From Hydractinia symbiolongicarpus (Eukaryota; Cnidaria; Hydrozoa; Anthoathecata; Hydractiniidae), in NCBI RefSeq assembly GCF_029227915.1, contig NC_079880.1, positions 27,213,501 to 27,277,500 of the forward strand: a stretch of 64,000 nucleotides of DNA. The letters are read 5' to 3'. The notes below the pieces were generated by a model that saw nothing but the letters and a program-made list of their open reading frames with translations, had not been told where the DNA came from and searched no databases. Position numbers and translations under genes: made by a program. Each line of letters starts with the position of its first letter. Within the stretch, counting starts at the first letter, position 1. This document shows positions 1-11,562 of this stretch, piece after piece.

Positions 1-305
1 ATTCCTTGGAGACCAACTGGCTCATTTATCGCATTTATAAGGTCACAGTCCAGAATCAGTCCAATTAAGTCCAACAGTCAATCGCTTCACTGTTAAAAGC
101 GATACAACTTAGTACTATTGGAAAAAAATCACTAAATCCATGTTGCTACGAATATGTGACGCACCCGTTGTAACTCAAAGGGACTGATACCGTTAGAACG
201 TCATTGAAATGTAGTTTTTGAAACTGTCTCTATTTCTTCAGCGCGCGATTACGGCTAGGATTGGTCCCACAGTAAAAAAGGACTTATTTATCTCAATTTT
301 TAAAT

Positions 306-315
306 GAAGCGCTTC
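306..315. other. Perfect 10-bp palindrome GAAGCGCTTC in A-type monomers
   Basis: GAAGCGCTTC equals its own reverse complement. It recurs in most A-type monomers one monomer apart. In B-type monomers only the central AGCGCT survives. It is a dyad within the satellite; no protein is known to bind it. Confidence 0.8.
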
Positions 316-505
316 CACAGCGCCCATTGTAATCGCTGAGTTTCAACAATCATGTCAAAGTAAGAAGAATGTTATTTCTTGGAGTCCAGTTGGCTAACTT
401 ATCACATTTATAAGGTCACAGGCCAAAGTTAGTTCAATTAAGTCCCACAGTCAATCATTTCATTGTTAAAATCGATATAACTTAGTAATATCGGAAAAAT
501 GTCAC

Positions 506-535
506 TAAATACATGTTGGTACGAATATGTGACGC
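506..535. other. Most conserved block of the monomer
   Basis: The stretch around CATGTTGGTACGAATATG and GACGC is nearly invariant in A-type, B-type and mosaic monomers, including the diverged copies at the right end. Tolerated changes are few: ATGCTGG for ATGTTGG, GTAACGC for GTGACGC, and ATAAGTG in two related monomers. Conservation above the monomer average could mark a bound sequence, but no binding protein can be named. Confidence 0.6.
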
Positions 536-1124
536 AACCGTTGTAACTCAAACCGACTGATACCGCTAGGAAGTCATGGAAATGTAGTTTTTGAAACTGT
601 CCCAATTTCTTCAGCGCGCGATAACGGCTAGGATTGGTGCCACAGTAAAAAATGGTTTATTTATCTAAATTTTTAAATGAAGCGCTTCCACAGGGCCCAG
701 TGTAATCGCTGATTTCCAACAATCTTGTCAAAGTAAGAAGAATGTTATTTCTTGGAGTCCAGTTGGCTAACTTATCACATTTTTAAGGTCACAGACCAAA
801 GTTAGTTCAATTAAGTCCCACAGTCAATCATTTCAATGTTAAAAGCGATATAACTTAGTAATATCGGAAAAATGTCACTAAATACATGTTGGTACGAATA
901 TGTAACGCAGCCGTTGTATCTCAAACGGATTAATACTGCCACGAAATCAGTGAGATTTAGTTTTTGAGAATGCCTCTATTTCTTCAGTGCGTGCTAACGG
1001 CCAGGATTGGTCCCACAGTAAAAAAAGACTTATTTATCTAAATTTTTAAAAAAAGCGCTACCACAGAGCAGAGTGTACTCGCTGAATTCCAGCAATCATG
1101 TCGAATTAAGAAAAATGTTATTCC

Positions 1125-1139
1125 TTGGAGTCCAATTGG
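1125..1139. other. Overlapping dyads TTGGAGTCCAATTGG in B-type monomers
   Basis: TTGGA-G-TCCAA is an inverted repeat with a one-base centre, and it overlaps the perfect palindrome CCAATTGG. The pair recurs in most B-type monomers. A-type monomers have TTGGAGTCCAGTTGG, which keeps the TGGA-G-TCCA arms and weakens the second dyad. Confidence 0.75.
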
Positions 1140-1283
1140 CTCATTTATCGCATTTATAAGGCCACAGTCCAGAATCAGTTCAATTAAGTCCCACAGTCAA
1201 TCGCTTCACTGTTAAAAGCGATACAACTTAGTAATATTGGAAAAAAATCACTAAATACATGTTGGTACGAATATGTGACGCAA

Positions 1284-1301
1284 CCGTTGTAACTCAAACG
1301 G
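1284..1301. other. Inverted repeat CCGTT / AACGG (8-nt spacer)
   Basis: CCGTT-GTAACTCA-AACGG recurs in most monomers, with GTATCTCA as the alternative spacer. The arms are only 5 bp, so any hairpin would be weak, but the element is retained in both monomer families. Confidence 0.6.
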
Positions 1302-3987
1302 ACTGATACCGTTAGAACGTCATTGAAATGTATTTTATGAAACAGTCTCTATTTCTTCAGCGCGCGATAACGGCTAGGATTGGTCCCACAGTAAAAAATG
1401 ACTTATTTATCTCAATTTTTAAATAAAGCGCTTCCACAGCGCCCAGTGTAATCGCTGATTTCCAACAATTATGTCAAAGTAAGAAGAATGTTACTTCTTA
1501 GAGTCCAGTTGGCCAACTTATCACATTTATAAGGTCACAGGCCAAAGTTAGTTCAATTAAGTCCCACAGTCAATCGTTTCATTGTTTAAAGCGATATAAC
1601 TTAGTAATATCGGAAAAATGTCACTAAATAAATGTTGGTACGAATATGTGACGCAACCGTTGTAACTCAAACGGACTGATACCGCTAGAAAGTCATTGAA
1701 ATGTAGTTTTTGAAACTGTCTCTATTTCTTCCGCGCGAGATAACGGCTAGGATTGGTCCCACAGTAAAAAATGACTTATTTATCTAAATTTTTAAAAAAA
1801 GCGCTACCACAGAGCAGAGTGTACTCGCTGAATTCCAGCAATCATGTCGAATTAAGAAAAATGTTATTCCTTGGAGTCCAATTGGCTCATTTATCGCATT
1901 TTTAAGGTCACAGACCAAAGTTAGTTCAATTAAGTCCCACAGTCAATCATATCATTGTTAATAGCGATATAACTTAGTAATATCGGAAAAATGTCACTAA
2001 ATACATGTTGGTACGAATATGTAACGCAGCCGTTGTATCTCAAACGGAGTGATACTGCCACGAAGTCAGTGAGATTTAGTTTTTGAGATTGCCTCTATTT
2101 CTTCAGTGCGTGCTAACGGCCAGGATTGGTCCCACAGTAAAAAAAGACTTATTTATCTAAATTTTTAAAAAAAGCGCTACCACAGAGCAGAGTGCACTCG
2201 CTGAATTCCAGCAATCATGTCGAATTAAGAAAAATGTTATTCCTTGGAGTCCAATTGGCTCATTTATCGCATTTACAAGGTCACAGTCCAGGATCAGTTC
2301 AATTAAGTCCCACAGTCAATCGCTTCACTGTTAAAAGCGATACAACTTAGTAATATCGGAAAAATGTCACTAAATACATGCTGGTACGAATATGTGACGC
2401 AACCGTTGTATCTGAAACGGATTGATCCGGCCAAGAAGTCAATGAGATGTAGTTTTTGAGAATGTCTCTATTTCTTCAGTGTGTGCTAACGGCCAGCATT
2501 GGTGCCACAGTAAAAAAAGACTTATTTATCTAAGTTTTTGAAAAAAGCACTACCACAGAGCATAGTGTACTCGCTGAATTCCAGCAATCATATCAAATTA
2601 GGAAGAATGTTATTCTTTGGAGTCCAATTGGCTCATTTATCGCATTTATAAGGCCACAGTCCAGAATCAGTTCAATTAAGTCCCACAGTCAATCGCTTCA
2701 CTGTTAAAAGCAATACAACTTAGTAATATTGGAAAAAAATCACTAAATACATGTTGGTACGAATATGTGACGCAACCGTTGTAACTCAAACGAACTGATA
2801 CCGTTAGAACGTCATTGAAATGTATTTTATGAAACAGTATCTATTTCTTCAGCGCGCGATAACGGCTAGGATTGGTCCCACAGTAAGAAATGATTTATTT
2901 ATCTCAATTTTTAAATGAAGCGCTTCCACAGCGCCCAGTGTAATCGCTGATTTCCAACAATCATGTCAAAGTAAGAAGCATGTTATTTCTTGGAGTCCAG
3001 TTGGCCAACTTATCACATTTATAAGGTCACAGGCCAACGTTAGTTCAATTAAGTCCCACAGTCAATCATTTCATTGTTAAAAGCGATATAACTTAGTAAT
3101 ATCGGAAAAATGTCACTAAATAAATGTTGGTACGAATATGTGACGCAACCGTTGTAAGTCAAACGGACTGATACCGCTAGAAAGTCATTGAAATGTAGTT
3201 TTTGAAACTGTCTCTATTTCTTCAGCGCGAGATAACGGCTAGGATTGGTCCCACAGTAAAAAAAGACTTATTTATCTAAATTTTTAAAAAAAGCTCTACC
3301 ACAGAGCAGAGTGTACTTGCTGAATTCCAGCAATCATGTCGAATTAAGAAAAATGTTATTCCTTGGAGTCCAATTGGCTCATTTATCGCATTTATTAGGT
3401 CACAGTCCAGAATCAGTTCAATTAAGTCCCACAGTCAATCGCTTCACTGTTAAAAGCGATACAACTTAGTAATATCGGAAAAATGTCACTAAATAAATGT
3501 TGGTACGAATATGTGACGCACCCGTTGTAACTCAAAGGGACTGATACCGCTAGAAAGTCATTGAAATGTAGTTTTTGAAACTGTCTCTATTTATTCAGCG
3601 CGCGATTACGGCTAGGATTGGTCCCACAGTAAAAAAGGACTTATTTATCTCAATTTTTAAATGAAGCGCTTCCACAGCGCCCATTGTAATCGTTGAGTTT
3701 CAACAATCATGTCAAAGTAAGAAAAATGTTATTTCTTGGAGTCCAGTTGGCTAACTTATCACATTTATAAGGTCACAGACCAAAGTTAGTTCAATTAAGT
3801 CCCACAGTCAATCATTTCCTTGTTAAAAGCGATATAACTTAGTAATATCGGAAAAATGTCACTAAATACATGTTGGTACGAATATGTAACGCAGCCGTTT
3901 TATCTCAAACGGATTGATACTGCCACAAAGTCAGTGAGATTTAGCTTTTGAGAATGCCTCTGTTTCTTCAGTGCGTGCTAACGGCCA

Positions 3988-5106
3988 GGATTGGTCCCAC
4001 AGTAAAAAAAGACTTATTTATCTAAATTTTTAAAAAAAGCGCTACCACAGAGCAGAGTGTACTCGCTGAATTCCAGCAATCATGTCGAATTAAGAAAAAT
4101 GTTATTCCTTGGAGACCAACTGGCTCATTTATCGCATTTATAAGGTCACAGTCCAGAATCAGTTCAATTAAGTCAAACAGTCAATCGCTTCACTGTTAAA
4201 AGCGATACAACTTAGTACTATTGGAAAAAAATCACTAAATACATGTTGCTACGAATATGTGACGCACCCGTTGTAACTCAAAGGGACTGATACCGTTAGA
4301 ACGTCATTGAAATGTAGTTTTTGAAACTGTCTTTATTTCTTCAGCGCGCGATTACGGCCAGGATTGGTCCCACAGTAAAAAAGGACTTATTTATCTCAAT
4401 TTTTAAATGAAGCGCTTCCACAGCGCCCATTGTAATCGCTGAGTTTCAACAATCATGTCAAAGTAAGAAGAATGTTATTTCTTGGAGTCCAGTTGGCTAA
4501 CTTATCACATTTATAAGGTCACAGGCCAAAGTTAGTTCAATTAAGTCCCACAGTCAATCATCTCATTGTTAAAATCGATATAACTTAGTAATATCGGAAA
4601 AATGTCACTAAATACATGTTGGTACGAATATGTGACGCAACCGTTGTAACTCAAACCGACTGATACCACTAGGAAGTCATGGAAATGTAGTTTTTGAAAC
4701 TGTCCCAATTTCTTCAGCGCGCGATAACGGCTAGGATTGGTCCCACAGTAAAAAATGATTTATTTATCTAAATTTTTAAATGAAGCGCTTCCACAGGGCC
4801 CAGTGTAATCGCTGATTTCCAACAATCTTGTCAAAGTAAGAAGAATGTTATTTCTTGGAGTCCAGTTGGCTAACTGATCACATTTGTAAGGTCACAGACT
4901 AAAGTTAGTTCAATTAAGTCCCACAGTTAATCATTTCAATGTTAAAAGCGATATAACTTAGTAATATCGGAAAAATGTCACTAAATACATGTTGGTACGA
5001 ATATGTAACGCAGCCGTTGTATCTCAAACGGATTAATACTGCCACGAAATCAGTGAGATTTAGTTTTTGAGAATGCCTCTATTTCTTCAGTGCGTGCTAA
5101 CGGCCA
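3988..5106. repeat. Block beta copy 2, 3 monomers (1,119 bp)
   Basis: Three monomers lie between HOR alpha copies 1 and 2. Positions 4104-5106 match 1-1003. The ACTGTCCCAATTTC variant at about 4700 reappears near 13650, so this block was also copied further right. Confidence 0.85.
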
Positions 5107-6971
5107 GGATTGGTCCCACAGTAAAAAAAGACTTATTTATCTAAATTTTTAAAAAAAGCGCTACCACAGAGCAGAGTGTACTCGCTGAATTCCAGCAATC
5201 ATGTCGAATTAAGAAGGATGTTATTCCTTGGAGTCCAATTGGCTCATTTATCGCATTTATAAGGCCACAGTCCAGAATCAGTTCAATTAAGTCCCACAGT
5301 CAATCGCTTCACTGTTAAAAGCGATACAACTTAGTAATATTGGAAAAAAATCACTAAATACATGTTGGTACGAATATGTGACGCAACCGTTGTAACTCAA
5401 ACGGACTGATACCGTTAGAACGTCATTGAAATGTATTTTACGAAACAGTCTCTATTTCTTCAGCGCGCGATAACGGCTAGGATTGGTCCCACAGTAAAAA
5501 ATGATTTATTTATCTCAATTTTTAAATGAAGCGCTTCCACAGCGCCCAGTGTAATCGCTGATTTCCAACAATTATGTCAAAGTAAGAAGAATGTTACTTC
5601 TTAGAGTCCAGTTGGCCAACTTATCGCATTTTTAAGGTCACAGACCAAAGTTAGTTCAATTAAGTCCCACAGTCAATCATATCATTGTTAATAGCGATAT
5701 AACTTAGTAATATCGGAAAAATGTCACTAAATACATGTTGGTACGAATATGTAACGCAGCCGTTGTATCTCAAACGGAGTGATACTGCCACGAAGTCAGT
5801 GAGATTTAGTTTTTGAGATTGCCTCTATTTCTTCAGTGCGTGCTAACGGCCAGGATTGGTCCCACAGTAAAAAAAGACTTATTTATCTAAATTTTTAAAA
5901 AAAGCGCTACCACAGAGCAGAGTGCACTCGCTGAATTCCAGCAATCATGTCGAATTAAGAAAAATGTTATTCCTTGGAGTCCAATTGGCTCATTTATCGC
6001 ATTTACAAGGTCACAGTCCAGGATCAGTTCAATTAAGTCCCACAGTCAATCGCTTCACTGTTAAAAGCGATACAACTTAGTAATATCGGAAAAATGTCAC
6101 TAAATACATGCTGGTACGAATATGTGACGCAACCGTTGTATCTGAAACGGATTGATCCGGCCAAGAAGTCAATGAGATGTAGTTTTTGAGAATGTCTCTA
6201 TTTCTTCAGTGCGTGCTAACGGCCAGCATTGGTGCCACAGTAAAAAAAGACTTATTTATCTAAGTTTTTGAAAAAAGCACTACCACAGAGCATAGTGTAC
6301 TCGCTGAATTCCAGCAATCATATCAAATTAGGAAGAATGTTATTCTTTGGAGTCCAATTGGCTCATTTATCGCATTTATAAGGCCACAGTCCAGAATCAG
6401 TTCAATTAAGTCCCACAGTCAATCGCTTCACTGTTAAAAGCAATACAACTTAGTAATATTGGAAAAAAATCACTAAATACATGTTGGTACGAATATGTGA
6501 CGCAACCGTTGTAACTCAAACGAACTGATACCGTTAGAACGTCATTGAAATGTATTTTATGAAACAGTATCTATTTCTTCAGCGCGCGATAACGGCTAGG
6601 ATTGGTCCCACAGTAAGAAATGATTTATTTATCTCAATTTTTAAATGAAGCGCTTCCACAGCGCCCAGTGTAATCGCTGATTTCCAACAATCATGTCAAA
6701 GTAAGAAGCATGTTATTTCTTGGAGTCCAGTTGGCCAACTTATCACATTTATAAGGTCACAGGCCAACGTTAGTTCAATTAAGTCCCACAGTCAATCATT
6801 TCATTGTTAAAAGCGATATAACTTAGTAATATCGGAAAAATGTCACTAAATAAATGTTGGTACGAATATGTGACGCAACCGTTGTAAGTCAAACGGACTG
6901 ATACCGCTAGAAAGTCATTGAAATGTAGTTTTTGAAACTGTCTCTATTTCTTCAGCGCGAGATAACGGCCA
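5107..6971. repeat. HOR alpha copy 2, shortened to 5 monomers
   Basis: The copy begins like copy 1 at offset 4,103. At about 5,600-5,621 it switches to offset 3,730, so exactly one monomer is missing and a chimeric monomer is left. It then follows copy 1 to about 6,971, where it restarts at the first alpha monomer, losing the last two. Both changes keep monomer register, as expected for unequal exchange. Confidence 0.82.
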
Positions 6972-9955
6972 GGATTGGTCCCACAGTAAAAAAAGACTTA
7001 TTTATCTAAATTTTTAAAAAAAGCGCTACCACAGAGCAGAGTGTACTCGCTGAATTCCAGCAATCATGTCGAATTAAGAAGGATGTTATTCCTTGGAGTC
7101 CAATTGGCTCATTTATCGCATTTATAAGGCCACAGTCCAGAATCAGTTCAATTAAGTCCCACAGTCAATCGCTTCACTGTTAAAAGCGATACAACTTAGT
7201 AATATTGGAAAAAAATCACTAAATACATGTTGGTACGAATATGTGACGCAACCGTTGTAACTCAAACGGACTGATACCGTTAGAACGTCATTGAAATGTA
7301 TTTTACGAAACAGTCTCTATTTCTTCAGCGCGCGATAACGGCTAGGATTGGTCCCACAGTAAAAAATGATTTTTTTATCTCAATTTTTAAATGAAGCGCT
7401 TCCACAGCGCCCAGTGTAATCGCTGATTTCCAACAATTATGTCAAAGTAAGAAGAATGTTACTTCTTAGAGTCCAGTTGGCCAACTTATCACATTTATAA
7501 GGTCACAGGCCAAAGTTAGTTCAATTAAGTCCCACAGTCAATCGTTTCATTGTTTAAAGCGATATAACTTAGTAATATCGAAAAAATGTCACTAAATAAA
7601 TGTTGGTACGAATATGTGACGCAACCGTTGTAACTCAAACGGACTGATACCGCTAGAAAGTCATTGAAATGTAGTTTTTGAAACTGTCTCTATTTCTTCC
7701 GCGCGAGATAACGGCTAGGATTGGTCCCACAGTAAAAAATGACTTATTTATCTAAATTTTTAAAAAAAGCGCTACCACAGAGCAGAGTGTACTCGCTGAA
7801 TTCCAGCAATCATGTCGAATTAAAAAAAATGTTATTCCTTGGAGTCCAATTGGCTCATTTATCGCATTTTTAAGGTCACAGACCAAAGTTAGTTCAATTA
7901 AGTCCCACAGTCAATCATATCATTGTTAATAGCGATATAACTTAGTAATATCGGAAAAATGTCACTAAATACATGTTGGTACGAATATGTAACGCAGCCG
8001 TTGTATCTCAAACGGAGTGATACTGCTACGAAGTCAGTGAGATTTAGTTTTTGAGATTGCCTCTATTTCTTCAGTGCGTGCTAACGTCCAGGATTGGTCC
8101 CACAGTAAAAAAAGACTTATTTATCTAAATTTTTAAAAAAAGCGCTACCACAGAGCAGAGTGTACTCGCTGAATTCCAGCAATCATGTCGAATTAAGAAA
8201 AATGTTATTCCTTGGAGTCCAATTGGCTCATTTATCGCATTTACAAGGTCACAGTCCAGGATCAGTTCAATTAAGTCCCACAGTCAATCGCTTCACTGTT
8301 AAAAGCGATACAACTTAGTAATATCGGAAAAATGTCACTAAATACATGCTGGTACGAATATGTGACGCAACCGTTGTATCTGAAACGGATTGATCCGGCC
8401 AAGAAGTCAATGAGATGTAGTTTTTGAGAATGTCTCTATTTCTTCAGTGCGTGCTAACGGCCAGCATTGGTGCCACAGTAAAAAAAGACTTATTTATCTA
8501 AGTTTTTGAAAAAAGCACTACCACAGAGCATAGTGTACTCGCTGAATTCCAGCAATCATATCAAATTAGGAAGAATGTTATTCTTTGGAGTCCAATTGGC
8601 TCATTTATCGCATTTATAAGGCCACAGTCCAGAATCAGTTCAATTAAGTCCCACAGTCAATCGCTTCACTGTTAAAAGCAATACAACTTAGTAATATTGG
8701 AAAAAAATCACTAAATACATGTTGGTACGAATATGTGACGCAACCGTTGTAACTCAAACGGACTGATACCGTTAGAACGTCATTGAAATGTATTTTATGA
8801 AACAGTATCTATTTCTTCAGCGCGCAATAACGGCTAGGATTGGTCCCACAGTAAGAAATGATTTATTTATCTCAATTTTTAAATGAAGCGCTTCCACAGC
8901 GCCCAGTGTAATCGCTGATTTCCAACAATCATGTCAAAGTAAGAAGCATGTTATTTCTTGGCGTCCAGTTGGCCAACTTATCACATTTATAAGGTCACAG
9001 GCCAACGTTAGTTCAATTAAGTCCCACAGTCAATCATTTCATTGTAAGAAGCGATATAACTTAGTAATATCGGAAAAATGTCACTAAATAAATGTTGGTA
9101 CGAATATGTGACGCAACCGTTGTAACTCAAACGGACTGATACCGCTAGAAAGTCATTGAAATGTAGTTTTTGAAACTGTCTCTATTTCTTCAGCGCGAGA
9201 TAACGGCTAGGATTGGTCCCACAGTAAAAAAAGACTTATTTATCTAAATTTTTAAAAAAAGCGCTACCACAGAGCAGAGTGTACTTGCTGAATTCCAGCA
9301 ATCATGTCGAATTAAGAAAAATGTTATTCCTTGGAGTCCAATTGGCTCATTTATCGCATTTATTAGGTCACAGTCCAGAATCAGTTCAATTAAGTCCCAC
9401 AGTCAATCGCTTCACTGTTAAAAGCGATACAACTTAGTAATATCGGAAAAATGTCACTAAATAAATGTTGGTACGAATATGTGACGCACCCGTTGTAACT
9501 CAAAGGGACAGATACCGCTAGAAAGTCATTGAAATGTAGTTTTTGAAACTGTCTCTATTTCTTCAGCGCGCGATTACGGCTAGGATTGCTCCCACAGTAA
9601 AAAAGGACTTATTTATCTCAATTTTTAAATGAAGCGCTTCCACAGCGCCCATTGTAATCGTTGAGTTTCAACAATCATGTCAAAGTAAGAAGAATGTTAT
9701 TTCTTGGAGTCCAGTTGGCTTACTTATCACATTTATAAGGTCACAGACCAAAGTTAGTTCAATTAAGTCCCACAGTCAATCGTTTCCTTGTTAAAAGCGA
9801 TATAACTTAGTAATATCGGAAAAATGTCACTAAATACATGTTGGTACGAATATGTAACGCAGCCGTTTTATCTCAAACGGATTGATACTGCCACGAAGTC
9901 AGTGAGATTTAGCTTTTGAGAATGCCTCTATTTCTTCAGTGCGTGCTAACGGCCA
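6972..9955. repeat. HOR alpha copy 3, 8 monomers (2,984 bp)
   Basis: This is full length and collinear with 1004-3987. It holds the monomer deleted from copy 2 (GTTACTTCTTAG followed by CCAACTTATCAC near 7459-7500), so the deletion is specific to copy 2. Confidence 0.85.
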
Positions 9956-10747
9956 GGATTGGTCCCACAGTAAAAAAAGACTTATTTATCTAAATTTTTA
10001 AAAAAAGCGCTACCACAGAGCAGAGTGTACACGCTGAATTCCAGCAATCATGTCGAATTAAGAAAAATGTTATTCCTTGGAGTCCAATTGGCTCATTTAT
10101 CACATTTATAAGGCCACAGTCCAGAATCAGTTCAATTAAGTCCCACAGTCAATCGCTTCACTGTTAAAAGCGATACAACTTAGTAATATTGGAAAAAAAT
10201 CACTAAATACATGTTGGTACGAATATGTGACGCAACCGTTGTAACTCAAACGGACTGATACCGTTAGAACGTCATTGAAATGTATTTTATGAAACAGTCT
10301 CTATTTCTTCAGCGCGCGATAACGGCTAGGATTGGTCCCACAGTAAAAAATGATTTATTTATGTCAATTTTTAAATGAAGCGCTTCCACAGCGCCCAGTG
10401 TAATCGCTGATTTCCAACAATCATGTCAAAGTAAGAAGAATGTTACTTCTTGGAGTCCAGTTGGCCAACTTATCACATTTATAAGGTCACAGGCTAAAGT
10501 TAGTTCAATTAAGTCCCACAGTCAATCATTTCATTGTTTAAAGCGATATAACTTAGTAATATCGGAAAAATGTCACTAAATAAATGTTGGTACGAATATG
10601 TGACGCAACCGTTGTAACTCAAATGGACTGATACCGCTAGAAAGTCATTGAAATGTAGTTTTTGAAACTGTCTCTATTTCTTCCGCGCGAGATAACGGCT
10701 AGGATTGGTCCCACAGTAAAAAATGACTTATTTATCTAAATTTTTAA
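9956..10747. repeat. HOR alpha copy 4, truncated after about 2 monomers
   Basis: This matches the start of alpha copies 1 and 3. At about 10,748 it switches to TTAAATGAAGTGCTTCC, which belongs to block gamma, where copies 1 and 3 have TTAAAAAAAGCGCTACC. Confidence 0.8.
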
Positions 10748-11562
10748 ATGAAGTGCTTCCACAGCGCCTAGGGTAATCGCTCATTTCCAACAATCAAGTC
10801 AAAGTAAGAAGAATGTTATTTCTTGGAGTCCAGTTGGCTAACTTATCACATTTATAAGGTCACAGACCAAAGTTAGTTCAATTAAGTCCCACAGTCAATC
10901 ATATCATTGTTAATAGCGATATAACTTAGTAATATCGGAAAAATGTCACTAAATACATGTTGGTACGAATATGTAACGCAGCCGTTGTATCTCAAACGGA
11001 TTGATACTGCCACGAAGTCAGTGAGATTTAGTTTTTGAGATTGCCTCTATTTCTTCAGTGCGTGCTAACGGCCAGGATTGGTCCCACAGTAAAAAAAGAC
11101 TTATTTATCTAAATTTTTAAGAAAAGCGCTACCACAGAGCAGAGTGTACTCGCTGAATTCCAGCAATCATGTCGAATTAAGAAAAATGTTATTCCTTGGA
11201 GTCCAATTGGCTCATTTATCGCATTTTTAAGGTCACAGACCAAAGTTAGTTCAATTAAGTCCCACAGTCAATCATATCATTGTTAATAGCGATATAACTT
11301 AGTAATATCGGAAAAATGTCACTAAAACATGTTGGTACGAATATGTAACGCAACCGTTGTATCTGAAACGGATTGATCCGGCCAAGAAGTCAATGAGAAG
11401 TAGTTTTTGAGAATGTCTCTATTTCTTCAGTGCGTGCTAACGGCCAGCATTGGTGCCACAGTAAAAAAAGACTTATTTATCTAAGTTTTTGAAAAACGCA
11501 CTACCACAGAGCATAGTGTACTCGCTGAATTCCAGCAATCATATCAAATTAAGAAGAATGTT
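10072..11562. repeat. Block gamma copy 1, 4 monomers (1,491 bp)
   Basis: This is collinear with the stretch that starts at about 11,563. The shared rare variant AAGTGCTTCCACAGCGCCTA is at 10751 and 12242. The unit is 1 bp short of 4 x 373 because CACTAAATACATG is CACTAAAACATG near 11,329. Its left part overlaps the alpha copy 4 match. Confidence 0.82.

Larger units (their letters stand above)
258..630. repeat. Reference monomer, A-type (373 bp)
   Basis: This copy serves as the map of the monomer. Box 1, GGATTGGTCCCACAGT, is at 258-273. An A/T-rich stretch with AAAAAA and AATTTTTAAAT follows to about 305. The palindrome GAAGCGCTTC is at 306-315. A-type signature GTCAAAGTAAGAAG is at 353-366. 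A dyad-rich stretch around TTGGAGTCCA lies at 379-393. Box 2, AAGTCCCACAGTCAATC, is at 440-456. GGAAAAATG is near 493-501. A conserved block containing TGGTACGAATATGTGACGC is at 517-535. A GTTTTTGAAAC tract is near 587-597, and GCGCGCGATAACGGCTA closes the unit. The phase chosen for the start is arbitrary, as in any tandem array. Confidence 0.95.
1..1003. repeat. Block beta copy 1 (about 2.7 monomers, left edge of window)
   Basis: This stretch matches 4104-5106 at a constant offset of 4,103 bp (11 monomers), with a handful of substitutions. Diagnostic shared variants are GGAGACCAACTGG, GCGCGCGATTACGG and ACTGTCCCAATTTC (CCC at 601 and 4704). The true start lies outside the window. Confidence 0.88.
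1004..1376. repeat. Reference monomer, B-type (373 bp)
   Basis: B-type monomers differ from A-type at linked sites. GTGCGTGCTAACGGCCAGG precedes box 1, AAAGCGCTACCACAGAGCAG replaces the GAAGCGCTTC palindrome region, and CTGAATTCCAGC carries a GAATTC (EcoRI) site. Further B markers are GTCGAATTAAG, TCCAATTGGCTCATTTATCG, CAGTCCAGAATCAG and AATCGCTTCACTG. The last third of a monomer also has two states, GTAACTCAAACGGACTGATACC or GTATCTCAAACGGATTGATAC, and these are not tightly tied to the A or B state of the first two thirds. Confidence 0.93.
1004..3987. repeat. HOR alpha copy 1, 8 monomers (2,984 bp)
   Basis: This is eight monomers of exactly 373 bp each. It matches 6972-9955 at offset 5,968 with roughly 1% differences by eye. 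Markers within the unit include GTTACTTCTTAG, CATATCATTGTTAATAGCG, GATCCGGCCAAGAAG and AGCTTTTGAG. It is followed by block beta copy 2. Confidence 0.85.

Noticed and set aside
257-310. Promoter or terminator signals (TATA-like ATTTATCT, A/T runs)
   Set aside because: These short A/T-rich strings occur in every monomer and have no associated gene; they cannot be separated from satellite composition.
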